From: Candidatus Brocadiaceae bacterium
GTDB lineage: Bacteria; Planctomycetota; Brocadiia; SM23-32
Assembly: GCA_012728835.1 (NCBI GenBank)
Contig: JAAYEJ010000029.1
Coordinates: forward strand, 1-62,478
Reading direction: 5' to 3'
DNA length: 62,478 nt
Shown: piece by piece, positions 14,565-22,638 of the stretch
Layout of the letters: each line of letters starts with the position of its first letter
Position numbering within the stretch: position 1 is the stretch's first letter
Translations under genes and position numbers: made by a program
The notes under the pieces: model-generated
Database searches by the model: none
The model's input: only the letters and a program-made list of their open reading frames with translations
What the model was told of the DNA's origin: nothing

Positions 14565-16880
14565 TCATTCGCATGCGGGGGGCGCGCCGGCCGCCCGGGC
14601 GTGGCGCTCCTGCAGGTATTGGTCGATGGCGGCGGCGGCCCGCTTGCCGGCGCCCATGGCCTGGATGACCGTTGCGGCGCCCGTGACGATGTCGCCGCCG
14701 GCGTAGACGCCGGGCAGGCTGGTGGCGCCGGTCACCTCATCGGCCGCGATCGTGCCCCACTTCGTGACTTCGAGCCCGGGGGTCGTCTGCGGCACCAGCG
14801 GATGGGGCCGGTTGCCGAAGGCGACGATGACCATGTCGACGGGGATGTCGAACTCGCTGCCTTCGACCGGGAAGGGGCGGCGGCGTCCGTCGGGGCCGGG
14901 CTCGCCCAGTTCCATGCGCACGCAGCGCAGCCCGCAGACCCAGCCGTGCTCGTTGCCCAGGACCTCTACGCTGTTGGTGAGCCACATGAACTTGAGGCCC
15001 TCGTGTTCGGCGTGCTTGAGTTCCTCGGCGCGGGCGGGGGCCTCCTCGATGGTGCGGCGGTAGACGAGCGTGACCTGCCGGGCGCCGAGCCGCATGGCCG
15101 TGCGGGCCGCGTCCATGGCCACGTTGCCGCCGCCGAGCACGGCCACGCGTTCCTTGACCATGATGGGCGTGGCGTAGTCGGCGCTGTAGCCGCGCATGAG
15201 GTTGGAGCGGGTGAGGTACTCGTTGGCGCTCAGGACGCCGTTGAGGTTCTCGCCCGGCACGCCGGCGAAGATGGGCGTGCCGGCACCGGAGCCGATGAAG
15301 ACGGCCTCGTAGCCCTCGCTGAACAACTCCTCTATGGTGGCCGTCTTGCCCACCACGAAGTTGCGTTCGATCCCCACGCCCATCTGGTGCAGCAGGTCGA
15401 TCTCGGCGTGCACGATGTCCTTGGGCAGGCGGAACGCCGGGATGCCGTACATCAGCACGCCGCCGGGCTCGTGCAGGGCCTCCAGGATGGTCGGGGAGTA
15501 GCCGCGCCGGGCCAGCTCGCCGGCGGCCGTGAGGCCGGCGGGGCCGGAGCCGACGACGGCGACCTTGATGCCGCGGGATGGCGCCAGGGCGGGGACTTCG
15601 ACGTGGCCGCCGTTGCGTTCGAAGTCGGCGGCGAAGCGTTCCAGGTTGCCGATGGCGACGGGATCGCCCTTGCGCCCGAGCACGCAGAGCGCCTCGCACT
15701 GGGTCTCCTGCGGGCAGACGCGGCCGCAGACGGCCGGCAGCGTGTTGTCTTCCTTCAGTTTGCGCGCGGCGCCCAGGAAGTCATCCTCGGCGATGAGTCG
15801 GACGAAGCCGGGGATGTCCACGCCGACCGGGCAGCCCTCGACGCACCGGGGCTTCCTGCACTGCAGGCAGCGGCGCGCCTCGAGCACGGCCTGCTCCGGC
15901 CGGAGCCCGAAGGGGACCTCCTCGAAGTTGCGCACGCGGCTCTCGGCCGGCTGCTCCGGCATGGGCTGGCGCGGGATCTCGGCGGACCGCGCGGCGTTGC
16001 GGCCGGCCTCGATCATGGCGTCCTGCAGGGCCGTGTGCTTCCGGTCGCAGGAGTGGGCGGATTCGTACCTCGGCAGGTTGCGCTTGTGCGGGTCGCCTTC
16101 ATACTGCTTCAGGCGGTGGGCCAGCTCGGCGAAGTCGACCAGGTGGCCGTCGAACTCCGGGCCGTCCACGCAGGCGAACTTCGTCTGCCCGTCCACCGTC
16201 ACGCGGCAGCCGCCGCACATGCCCGTGCCGTCCACCATGATGGGGTTGAGGCTCACGACGGTGCGGACGCCGTAGGGGCGTGTGACCTCGGCGACGGCGG
16301 CCATCATCGGGACCGGGCCGACGGCGTAGACGGCGTCGAGCGTCTCGCCGGAATCGAGCAGTTGCCTGAGCAGGTCGGTGGGGAAGCCGTGGTGGCCGAC
16401 CGAGCCGTCGTCCGTGGCCAGCTTCAGGTCGGTGCAGACGCTCCCGATCTCGTCCCGGAGGATGAGCAGTTCGCTGGTGCGGGCGCTGAGGATGCCGGTC
16501 AGGCGGCGGGCATGGCGGCTGAGGGCGTCGGCGATGGGCCAGATGAGGGCGATGCCCACGCCGCCGCCGACGGCCACGGCGTGCTCGCAGGGCTCCATCT
16601 CCGTGGGCATGCCCAGCGGGCCGGCGATGTCCGGGATGCGGTCGCCGGGCTCCATGGCGGCCAGCTTGCGGGTGCTGGCCCCGACGGCCTGGAAGACGAT
16701 GGTGATCGAGAGGGCGCGGGGGTCGGCGGCGGCGATCGTCAGGGGCACGCGCTCGCCCGTCTGGTCGGGGCGCACGATGACGAACTGGCCGACCTTGCGT
16801 GCGACGGCGATGCGGGGGGCTCGGATGGTGGTGCGGTAGATGTCGGGCGCGAGGCGGTCCTTGGCCAGGATTTCGAACAT
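14565..16880 (-). CDS. Fused NfnA-NfnB type ferredoxin/NAD(P) oxidoreductase
   Basis: A 771-residue fusion. The N-terminal third (about 1-280) is a ferredoxin-NADP-reductase-like FAD/NAD domain ending in the [2Fe-2S] segment GMCGGCRVTVDGQTKFACVDGPEFDGHLVDF, as in NfnA/SudB. The rest is GltD/NfnB-like: a bis-[4Fe-4S] domain (CLQCRKPRCVEGCPVGVDIP and CGRVCPQETQCEALC) and two Rossmann motifs (VGSGPAGLTAAGELARRG and VLGGGNVAMDAARTAMRLG). Nfn couples NADH and reduced ferredoxin to NADPH by flavin-based bifurcation. In many anaerobes the two subunits are separate genes; fusions occur. The start at 16880 has GGAGAG upstream. It is preceded by a structured leader. Glutamate-synthase or sulfide-dehydrogenase roles remain possible. 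Confidence 0.85.
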   Translation of the reverse strand: MFEILAKDRLAPDIYRTTIRAPRIAVARKVGQFVIVRPDQTGERVPLTIAAADPRALSITIVFQAVGASTRKLAAMEPGDRIPDIAGPLGMPTEMEPCEHAVAVGGGVGIALIWPIADALSRHARRLTGILSARTSELLILRDEIGSVCTDLKLATDDGSVGHHGFPTDLLRQLLDSGETLDAVYAVGPVPMMAAVAEVTRPYGVRTVVSLNPIMVDGTGMCGGCRVTVDGQTKFACVDGPEFDGHLVDFAELAHRLKQYEGDPHKRNLPRYESAHSCDRKHTALQDAMIEAGRNAARSAEIPRQPMPEQPAESRVRNFEEVPFGLRPEQAVLEARRCLQCRKPRCVEGCPVGVDIPGFVRLIAEDDFLGAARKLKEDNTLPAVCGRVCPQETQCEALCVLGRKGDPVAIGNLERFAADFERNGGHVEVPALAPSRGIKVAVVGSGPAGLTAAGELARRGYSPTILEALHEPGGVLMYGIPAFRLPKDIVHAEIDLLHQMGVGIERNFVVGKTATIEELFSEGYEAVFIGSGAGTPIFAGVPGENLNGVLSANEYLTRSNLMRGYSADYATPIMVKERVAVLGGGNVAMDAARTAMRLGARQVTLVYRRTIEEAPARAEELKHAEHEGLKFMWLTNSVEVLGNEHGWVCGLRCVRMELGEPGPDGRRRPFPVEGSEFDIPVDMVIVAFGNRPHPLVPQTTPGLEVTKWGTIAADEVTGATSLPGVYAGGDIVTGAATVIQAMGAGKRAAAAIDQYLQERHARAAGAPPACE

Positions 16881-17050
16881 GGGGCTCTCCGATCGGCAGG
16901 GCGGCCGGCGGGCGGTACGGGGGTCTGTCGAAGAAAAGCGCCGGCAGGGCCCCTCCAAAGGGGAAGCCTGCCGAGCAGGCTCCAAACACCCCCTGCCAGC
17001 GCCTCGTACGATTCTCGGCACCGGCCCGGTGGCCGACGCCGACGTTTGTC
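16881..17050 (-). promoter_or_regulatory. Structured leader with terminator-like stem before the nfnAB fusion
   Basis: Transcription is expected to start near 17050, giving a leader of about 170 nt. A hairpin (CACCG-GGC-CGGTG, 17031-17019) comes first. Then a three-way junction spans 17002-16938: outer arms GCGCTGGCAGGG and CCCTGCCGGCGC enclose hairpins GCCTGC-TCG-GCAGGC and CCCCT-TTGG-AGGGG. The outer stem is followed at once by TTTTCTT, as in a Rho-independent terminator. The GGGGGT at the junction can instead pair with ACCCCC just after the T-run, giving a possible alternative fold. It resembles an attenuator or riboswitch. It matches no class I can name. Confidence 0.55.
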
Positions 17051-17056
17051 CGGAGG

Positions 17057-17085
17057 ATTGTAAACCAATCGGAACCCCGTGGCAA
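17057..17085 (-). promoter_or_regulatory. Promoter of the nfnAB fusion
   Basis: On the minus strand TTGCCA (17080-17085) and TACAAT (17057-17062) have a 17-bp spacer. Both boxes differ from consensus at one position. Confidence 0.7.
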
Positions 17086-17146
17086 GCCCATAAAAGGGGG
17101 ATCCGGCGCCAGGATGCCGGAGCCCCGTCGGGGCCGCAATCCTGAT

Positions 17147-17175
17147 TTGCATGATCCGGCGCAAGCGGCTATAGT
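17147..17175 (+). promoter_or_regulatory. Promoter of the trypsin-like protease gene
   Basis: TTGCAT (17147-17152) and TATAGT (17170-17175) are 17 bp apart, about 29 nt of leader before the ATG at 17211, which has GGAGGA upstream. Confidence 0.65.
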
Positions 17176-17210
17176 GATGCCGATCCCTTCGGCCTGGAGG
17201 AACCGCCGTC

Positions 17211-18185
17211 ATGAAGCGCCTGACGCTCTGCTGCCTGGTGCTGGCGTGTTGCTGCGCGGCGTCCGCCGGAGCCGAGACGGTGCGGCTGAAGACGGGCCAC
17301 GTCCTGACCGGCGACGTGCTGGCTCAGAAGGCCGAGTTCCTGGTGCTGGACATCGGCTACACGGTGCTGGAGGTGCCTCGCGACCAGATCGAGGCGGTGG
17401 AGGCGTCCGAGGAAGCGGCGGGGCCGGGGCCCGAGGCCGGCAAGACGGGCGTGCTCTACCGGACCGCCGCCCTGAAGCCCGGCACGGTGCGGGATCTGGT
17501 GGAGACGTTCGGCACCGGCGTCGTCAAGGTCCACACGCCGAGTGGGAGCGGCAGCGGCCTGATCATCAACGAGCTGGGCCATGTCATCACGAACGCCCAT
17601 GTCATCGAAGGGGAGACCCGCGTCTCGGTGATCCTCTTCGCGCGCGAGGGCGGCTCGACGGCCCGCCGCACGGTCGAGGACGTGCAGATCGTGGCCGTCA
17701 ACACGTCGGCCGACCTGGCGCTGCTGAAGATCGAGCCGCCGGACGACGTGGCGCTGACCCCGCTCTACTTCGGCAGCATCGACCGGGTGCGTGCCGGCGA
17801 GCCGGTGTTCGCCATCGGCAACCCGTTCGGGCTCGAGCGCAGCGTCAGCGAGGGGATCGTCAGCCACCGGGCGCGCCTTGTCGACGGCATGCTGCTTCTG
17901 CAGACGACCGCGCCGATCAACCCGGGCAACAGCGGCGGGCCGCTGCTGAACATGCGCGGTGAGGTCGTCGGCGTGACGAACATGAAGCTCACCGGCATGG
18001 CCGAAGGCCTGGGCTTCGCCGTGCCGATCCACTGTGTGCGGGACTTCCTGAAGTTCCGCGACGCCTACGCGTACGACAGGAACAACCCGAACACCGGGTA
18101 CCACTACCTGAAGCCGCCGCATGCCGGCGGGGAAGGGGCGCGAAGCGATGAGGAGCAGCCGGAGCGTGAAGACGAGCAGGCGTAG
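17211..18185 (+). CDS. Secreted trypsin-like serine protease, HtrA/DegP catalytic domain without PDZ
   Basis: A 324-residue exported protease of the S1C (HtrA) family. Residues 1-21 form a signal peptide (MKRLTLCCLVLACCCAASAG). A short beta-rich module follows (about 22-65, RLKTGHVLTGDVL...FLVLDIGYTVLEVP), like the small domains before proteases in other exported proteins. The catalytic triad is His130 (ITNAHVIEG), Asp168 (SADLALLKI) and Ser241 (NPGNSGGPL). No PDZ domain follows; the C-terminus ends in an acidic tail, so the protein is shorter than DegP (about 450). It probably acts in periplasmic protein quality control. The next gene starts inside its last 38 nt, suggesting translational coupling. 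Confidence 0.88.
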   Translation: MKRLTLCCLVLACCCAASAGAETVRLKTGHVLTGDVLAQKAEFLVLDIGYTVLEVPRDQIEAVEASEEAAGPGPEAGKTGVLYRTAALKPGTVRDLVETFGTGVVKVHTPSGSGSGLIINELGHVITNAHVIEGETRVSVILFAREGGSTARRTVEDVQIVAVNTSADLALLKIEPPDDVALTPLYFGSIDRVRAGEPVFAIGNPFGLERSVSEGIVSHRARLVDGMLLLQTTAPINPGNSGGPLLNMRGEVVGVTNMKLTGMAEGLGFAVPIHCVRDFLKFRDAYAYDRNNPNTGYHYLKPPHAGGEGARSDEEQPEREDEQA

Positions 18186-19896
18186 TCGGCGTGCCCTTGC
18201 GTGGTCGGTCGCACTGGCGGCGGTGCTGGCCGTTGCCTGCGTGCGTGCGGCGGAACCGTTCGAGAACCTGATGCCCGAGGGCGTCATCGTCTGCGTCGCC
18301 GCGCGGGACGTGCCGGGCTCTGTCGAGTCGGTGAAGGCCTCTCCGCAGTGGGAACTCTGGTCCGAACCGGGCATGGAGTTCTTCCTGGGCGATGTCACCG
18401 AGGCGATCGAGGACATGCGCACCGAGCTGCTGGGCGACCTCGGCGTGTCTCCGGAGGAGTTGCTCGCCATGCTGGGCGGACAGGTGTGCGTGGGCGTGTA
18501 CCCGCGCGGGGACGGCGACGCCCACTTCCTCCTGCTGGCCGACGTGAGCGGCAGCCCGGAGACGGCCGCCAGGCTGGTTCGCGAACTGGTGCGCAGGGAG
18601 CGCGTGAGCGGCGAATACGATGTGACCGAGGAGGAATTCCGCGGCCACACGATCCACCACGTGCAGCCCGTAGAGGACGAGACGGCCGAGGAGGAGGAAC
18701 CCGAATGGTGGGAACCGGAGCCTCGCCGCGAGTACCCGGGCTACCTCGCCCTGAGCGACAACGTGCTGGCGAAGGCGTCCAGCCCGGACCGGTCGCTGCT
18801 GGAACGTCACCTCGTGCTGCGCGCCGGCGAGACGGCCGTGCCGAGCGTGGGCCGGTCGGACGATTACCGGCGCCTTCAGCCGCACGTGGGCGCGGACGCG
18901 GACGTGGTCGCATTCGTGGACATCCGGACGGCGGCAGGGCTCGAGGACGGCGAAGGCGCCTCCGTGCCGCCCGCGCTGGGCCTGGGGTTCGACGTGGATG
19001 CCGACGGGAGCGAGGCCGTGCAGGGACTGCTGCTGATGCCGCGTCCGCGCACGGGCTACGTGCGGGCCTTCATCCCGGAGGGCGGCTCGGTGCAGGTGCC
19101 CGCGTTCGCCGATGCCGACGGCGCCCTGATCGCGGCGCTGCACTTCAGCATGCCGGTGCTCTGGGAAGAGATCGTGGCGACGATGCAGCGGGACGCCCCC
19201 GAGGCGTACATGAACATGCAGCAGGGCCTGCAGGGCCTGCCCTTCAACCTGGAGAACGACATCATCAACGCGCTCGGCGACCGCGTGTTCTTCTACATGG
19301 CGTCGGCGGATGCCTGGGAAGAGCGCTCCATCCTGATGCCCATGGCCCTGGTGGCGCGACTGCGGGACGCAGCGGCCTTCGGCACCGCCTGGAAGCAGAT
19401 CCTGGCCATGGTCCCCCCCATGTTCCGGGTGGAGACCGTCGAGTTCATGGGCGTGGAGATCCAGCAGTTCGGCATGGCGATGGCGGAACCCGGGATGCCC
19501 ATGCCCCGGCCGTGCGTGGCGGTGACGGCCGACAAGGTGGTCCTGGCCAGCGGGCTCCAGGTGGTCAGGGACATCATCCGGAACGACGCGCGTTCGGCCG
19601 GCGCCGTGTCGGAGACGGAGGACTTCCGCCGGCTCGCCGGCCTGACGATGGAGGATCCCGACGCGGTGGTCTACGCCAACGGCCAGGCCATGGGCCGGCT
19701 GGTGAAGGGTCAGGTCGAGCGGCAGAAGCAGATGATGCGCGACATGGGCTTCGACGCGGAAGACGACGAGATGCCCGACGAGATGCCTTGGGACCTCCTG
19801 GACAAGTACTACACCAGCAGCATGCTGACGGCCCGATGGACGGACGACGGACTGCTGATCAAGGCCCGATCGCTTGCGCCCGCCGCCGGCCGGTAG
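18148..19896 (+). CDS. Exported protein of unknown function, DUF3352-like
   Basis: A 582-residue protein with a basic N-terminus and hydrophobic signal (about 15-36, RRALAWSVALAAVLAVACVRAAE). The mature part opens with LMPEGVIVCVAARDVPGSVESVKASPQWELW, the style of DUF3352-type periplasmic proteins ('P.d...yv.v.d......l..sp'). It also has mixed alpha/beta repeats such as FLLLADVSGSPETAARLV and VAVTADKVVLASGLQVVRDII. The function is unknown. It overlaps the protease gene by 38 nt, hinting at a shared periplasmic role. The in-frame ATG at 18121 is possible, but 18148 gives a better signal peptide. Confidence 0.75.
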   Translation: MRSSRSVKTSRRSRRALAWSVALAAVLAVACVRAAEPFENLMPEGVIVCVAARDVPGSVESVKASPQWELWSEPGMEFFLGDVTEAIEDMRTELLGDLGVSPEELLAMLGGQVCVGVYPRGDGDAHFLLLADVSGSPETAARLVRELVRRERVSGEYDVTEEEFRGHTIHHVQPVEDETAEEEEPEWWEPEPRREYPGYLALSDNVLAKASSPDRSLLERHLVLRAGETAVPSVGRSDDYRRLQPHVGADADVVAFVDIRTAAGLEDGEGASVPPALGLGFDVDADGSEAVQGLLLMPRPRTGYVRAFIPEGGSVQVPAFADADGALIAALHFSMPVLWEEIVATMQRDAPEAYMNMQQGLQGLPFNLENDIINALGDRVFFYMASADAWEERSILMPMALVARLRDAAAFGTAWKQILAMVPPMFRVETVEFMGVEIQQFGMAMAEPGMPMPRPCVAVTADKVVLASGLQVVRDIIRNDARSAGAVSETEDFRRLAGLTMEDPDAVVYANGQAMGRLVKGQVERQKQMMRDMGFDAEDDEMPDEMPWDLLDKYYTSSMLTARWTDDGLLIKARSLAPAAGR

Positions 19897-19996
19897 GCGG
19901 CCGGCGGTCCGGTGGGGCCGCGGAGCCTCCGCGGCCCCGATCAACCTGACTGTTCCCCCGGAACGCGGGGCAGCGGCCCCGCAGGAGAGACCGTTC

Positions 19997-20470
19997 ATGC
20001 CCCCGAAGCCGGTTGTGGACCTTGCCCGCGTGGACCTGGCCAGAGTCGTGGCCGGACCGGAGGAGATCCGGCGCCGCAACGCGCAACGCTACGAGATGGA
20101 GCACCTGGACGCCATCTGCCACATCGACCTGGAGGAGGGCGTCATCGTCGGCTACAAGGACGTGCGGGAGGATGAGTTCTGGGTGCGGGGCCATATCCCG
20201 GGCCGCCCGCTGCTGCCGGGCGTCATCATGTGCGAAGCGGCGGCGCAGCTCTGCAGCTACTACTACAAGGAGGCGGTGCCGGCGGACAGCTTCCTGGGCT
20301 TCGGGGGGCTGGAGGGCGTCAAGTTCCGCGCCGAGGTGGTGCCGGGCCAGCGGCTGATCCTGGCCGCCCGGAGTCGCGACCTCCGCCCGCGCCGCGCCGT
20401 GTTCGACTGCCAGGGCTTCGTCGACGGCCGCATGGTCTACGAAGGGACCATCATCGGCATGCCGATGTAG
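19997..20470 (+). CDS. FabZ/FabA-type 3-hydroxyacyl-ACP dehydratase
   Basis: A 157-residue hot-dog-fold protein. The catalytic His66 lies in RGHIPGRPLLPGV and the partner Glu80 in MCEAAAQ, the standard FabZ pair that removes water from beta-hydroxyacyl-ACP. The segment FGGLEGVKFRAEVVPGQRL also fits FabZ. Compared with E. coli FabZ (151 residues) the N-terminus is longer and the spacing is unusual, so it may serve a specialised acyl chain or be a paralogue. GGAGAGA precedes the ATG. It is followed 44 bp later by glyS, with no other fatty-acid genes in the window. Confidence 0.82.
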   Translation: MPPKPVVDLARVDLARVVAGPEEIRRRNAQRYEMEHLDAICHIDLEEGVIVGYKDVREDEFWVRGHIPGRPLLPGVIMCEAAAQLCSYYYKEAVPADSFLGFGGLEGVKFRAEVVPGQRLILAARSRDLRPRRAVFDCQGFVDGRMVYEGTIIGMPM

Positions 20471-20514
20471 CCGCACCCGCCGGCGCCCGCCCGGCCCCCC
20501 CATGGAACACGCCC

Positions 20515-22638
20515 ATGTCTGACCTGCTCTACGAGATCGGAACCGAGGAGATACCGGCCGGCTACCTGCAGCCCGCGCTGCGGCGGCTGGTGGACGAGTT
20601 CGCCGCCCTGCTGGCCGCCAACGGGCTGGAGGCCCGGAGCGTGCGCGGCGCCTGCACGCCCCGGCGGCTGACGCTGGCGGCCGGCGGCCTGCCGGAGGCG
20701 CAGGCGGCCCGGCGCACGAAGGTCGTCGGCCCGCCCGCCTCGGCGGCGTTCGACCGCGACGGGCGCCCGACGCCCGCCGCGCACGGCTTCGCGCGCAGCA
20801 AGGGCGTGCCCGTCGAGTCCCTGCAGATCGAACAGAGCCGCAAGGGGCCCTACGTGGCCGCCGTCGTGGAGGAGCCGGGCCGCCCGGCGGGCGAGGTCGT
20901 GCCGGGGCTCCTGGCGCAGGCGACGGCCGGGCTGCGCTTCCCCAAGTCGATGCGGTGGGAGTCGGGCGGGGCCACCTTCGCCCGGCCCATCCGCTGGCTG
21001 GTGGCGCTGCTGCGGCACGAGGTGCTGCCGCTGGAGATCGCCGGGGTCCATGCGGACCGCCGCACGCGCGGGCACCGGTTCCTGGCTCCGGGGGAGATCG
21101 AGCTGCGTGACGCCTCGTACGAGGACTACCGCGCCGCGCTCCGACGGGCGTACGTGATTGTGGACGACCGGGAGCGGCGGGACATCCTGAAGGGCAGGAT
21201 CTCGGCCATCCTGGGTGCGCATGGCTCGGAACTGCGTGACGAGGCCCTGCTGGACGATGTGACGGGCATGGTCGAATGGCCGCACGCGGTCGAGGGCTCC
21301 TTCGACGATGCCTTCCTGGCCGTGCCCGCGCCCGTGCTGGTGGCGGCCATGAAGGGGCACCAGTACGACTTCCCCGTGTGGGGTGCGGACGGGCGGCTGC
21401 GGCCGCGCTTCGTCGCCGTCTCCGACCGCACGGAGGAGCACGACGACCTCGTGCGGGCCGGCAACGAGCGCGTGCTGCGCGCCCGGCTGGACGATGCGCG
21501 CTTCTTCTGGGAGCACGACCGCGGCCGGCCGCTGGACGAACTGGTTCCCCGGCTGGAGGGCGTGGTGTTCCTGGGCGGGCTCGGCACGAACCTCCAGCGT
21601 ACGGAGCGGCTGGCCGGGCTCTCGGTGCGCATCGCGCAGCACCCGGGCGGCGGGGCGCCGGTCGAGCACGTGCAGCGCGCGGCCCGGCTGTGCAAGGCCG
21701 ACCTGCTGACGGGCCTTGTCGGGGAGTTCCCGGCCCTGCAGGGCGTGGTGGGGGGGGAGATCGCGCGCGTGCAGGGCGAGCCGGAGCCGGTCGCGCGGGC
21801 CGTCGCCGAGCACTACCGGCCCGCCGGCCCCGACGATGCGCTGCCGGAGACGCCCGCCGGACGCGTCCTGGCGTTGGCCGACAAGCTGGACGTCATCGTC
21901 GGGTGCTTCGCCATCGGCCTGCTGCCCAGCGGCTCGCAGGACCCGTATGGCCTGCGCCGCGGTGCGCTGGGCATCCTGCGCATCCTGGAGCGGGACGTGG
22001 CCGTCCCGTACGAGGCGCTCCTCCGGATGGCGGTGGAGACGTACAGGGAGCACGGCGTCGAGACGTCCGAGGAGGCGCGGGCGGCGCTGGTCGCGTTCGT
22101 GCTGGAACGATTGGAGCAACTCGCGCGCGACCGCGGGTTCCGGCACGACTTCGTTGCGGCCGTCCGGGCGAGCGGCTGGCGGCGGGTCGACGACTTCTGG
22201 AGGCGCCTGGAGGCGCTTGTGGAGTGTGCGACGCGCCCCTGGTGGCCCGAGCTGGTGGAGCTGGTCGACCGCACCCACCGCATCACGTCCGACGACGGCG
22301 ACGGGGCGGAGCTGCGCGAAGACCTGCTGAGCGAGCCCCTGGAGAGGCAACTGGCCGCCGCGCTGGCCGAGCACGCGGGCGGCATCCGGGAGCGCTTCGC
22401 GGCGGGCGACTACGTCGGCGGGGCCGAGGCGGGCTGCGCGGCGTTCGCCCGGCTCGTGCACGAGTTCTTCGACCAGGTGTTCATCAACGTCGAGGACCGG
22501 GCCGTGCGGGCCAACCGGAAGGCGCTCTGCCGCCGGGTCTGCACGCTCTTCTCGCACAACCTGGCCAACCTGTACTGGATCCAGACGACCGAGGGGCAGG
22601 GGGAGTCGGCTCAGTCCTCCGGGGGCTGCTGCGGGTAG
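20515..22638 (+). CDS. glyS: Glycyl-tRNA synthetase beta subunit
   Basis: The 707-residue beta subunit of the bacterial alpha2beta2 glycyl-tRNA synthetase, needed for tRNA recognition. The N-terminus LLYEIGTEEIPAGYL, the RWESGGATFARPIRWLVAL block, FLAVPAPVLVAAMKGHQYDF, the HD-like segment and the C-terminal anticodon-binding (DALR-like) part are recognisable. The catalytic alpha subunit glyQ is not in the window and is usually adjacent, so here the pair is split. The last 28 nt overlap the end of the convergent VCBS gene. The start at 20515 is the standard N-terminus. Confidence 0.95.
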   Translation: MSDLLYEIGTEEIPAGYLQPALRRLVDEFAALLAANGLEARSVRGACTPRRLTLAAGGLPEAQAARRTKVVGPPASAAFDRDGRPTPAAHGFARSKGVPVESLQIEQSRKGPYVAAVVEEPGRPAGEVVPGLLAQATAGLRFPKSMRWESGGATFARPIRWLVALLRHEVLPLEIAGVHADRRTRGHRFLAPGEIELRDASYEDYRAALRRAYVIVDDRERRDILKGRISAILGAHGSELRDEALLDDVTGMVEWPHAVEGSFDDAFLAVPAPVLVAAMKGHQYDFPVWGADGRLRPRFVAVSDRTEEHDDLVRAGNERVLRARLDDARFFWEHDRGRPLDELVPRLEGVVFLGGLGTNLQRTERLAGLSVRIAQHPGGGAPVEHVQRAARLCKADLLTGLVGEFPALQGVVGGEIARVQGEPEPVARAVAEHYRPAGPDDALPETPAGRVLALADKLDVIVGCFAIGLLPSGSQDPYGLRRGALGILRILERDVAVPYEALLRMAVETYREHGVETSEEARAALVAFVLERLEQLARDRGFRHDFVAAVRASGWRRVDDFWRRLEALVECATRPWWPELVELVDRTHRITSDDGDGAELREDLLSEPLERQLAAALAEHAGGIRERFAAGDYVGGAEAGCAAFARLVHEFFDQVFINVEDRAVRANRKALCRRVCTLFSHNLANLYWIQTTEGQGESAQSSGGCCG

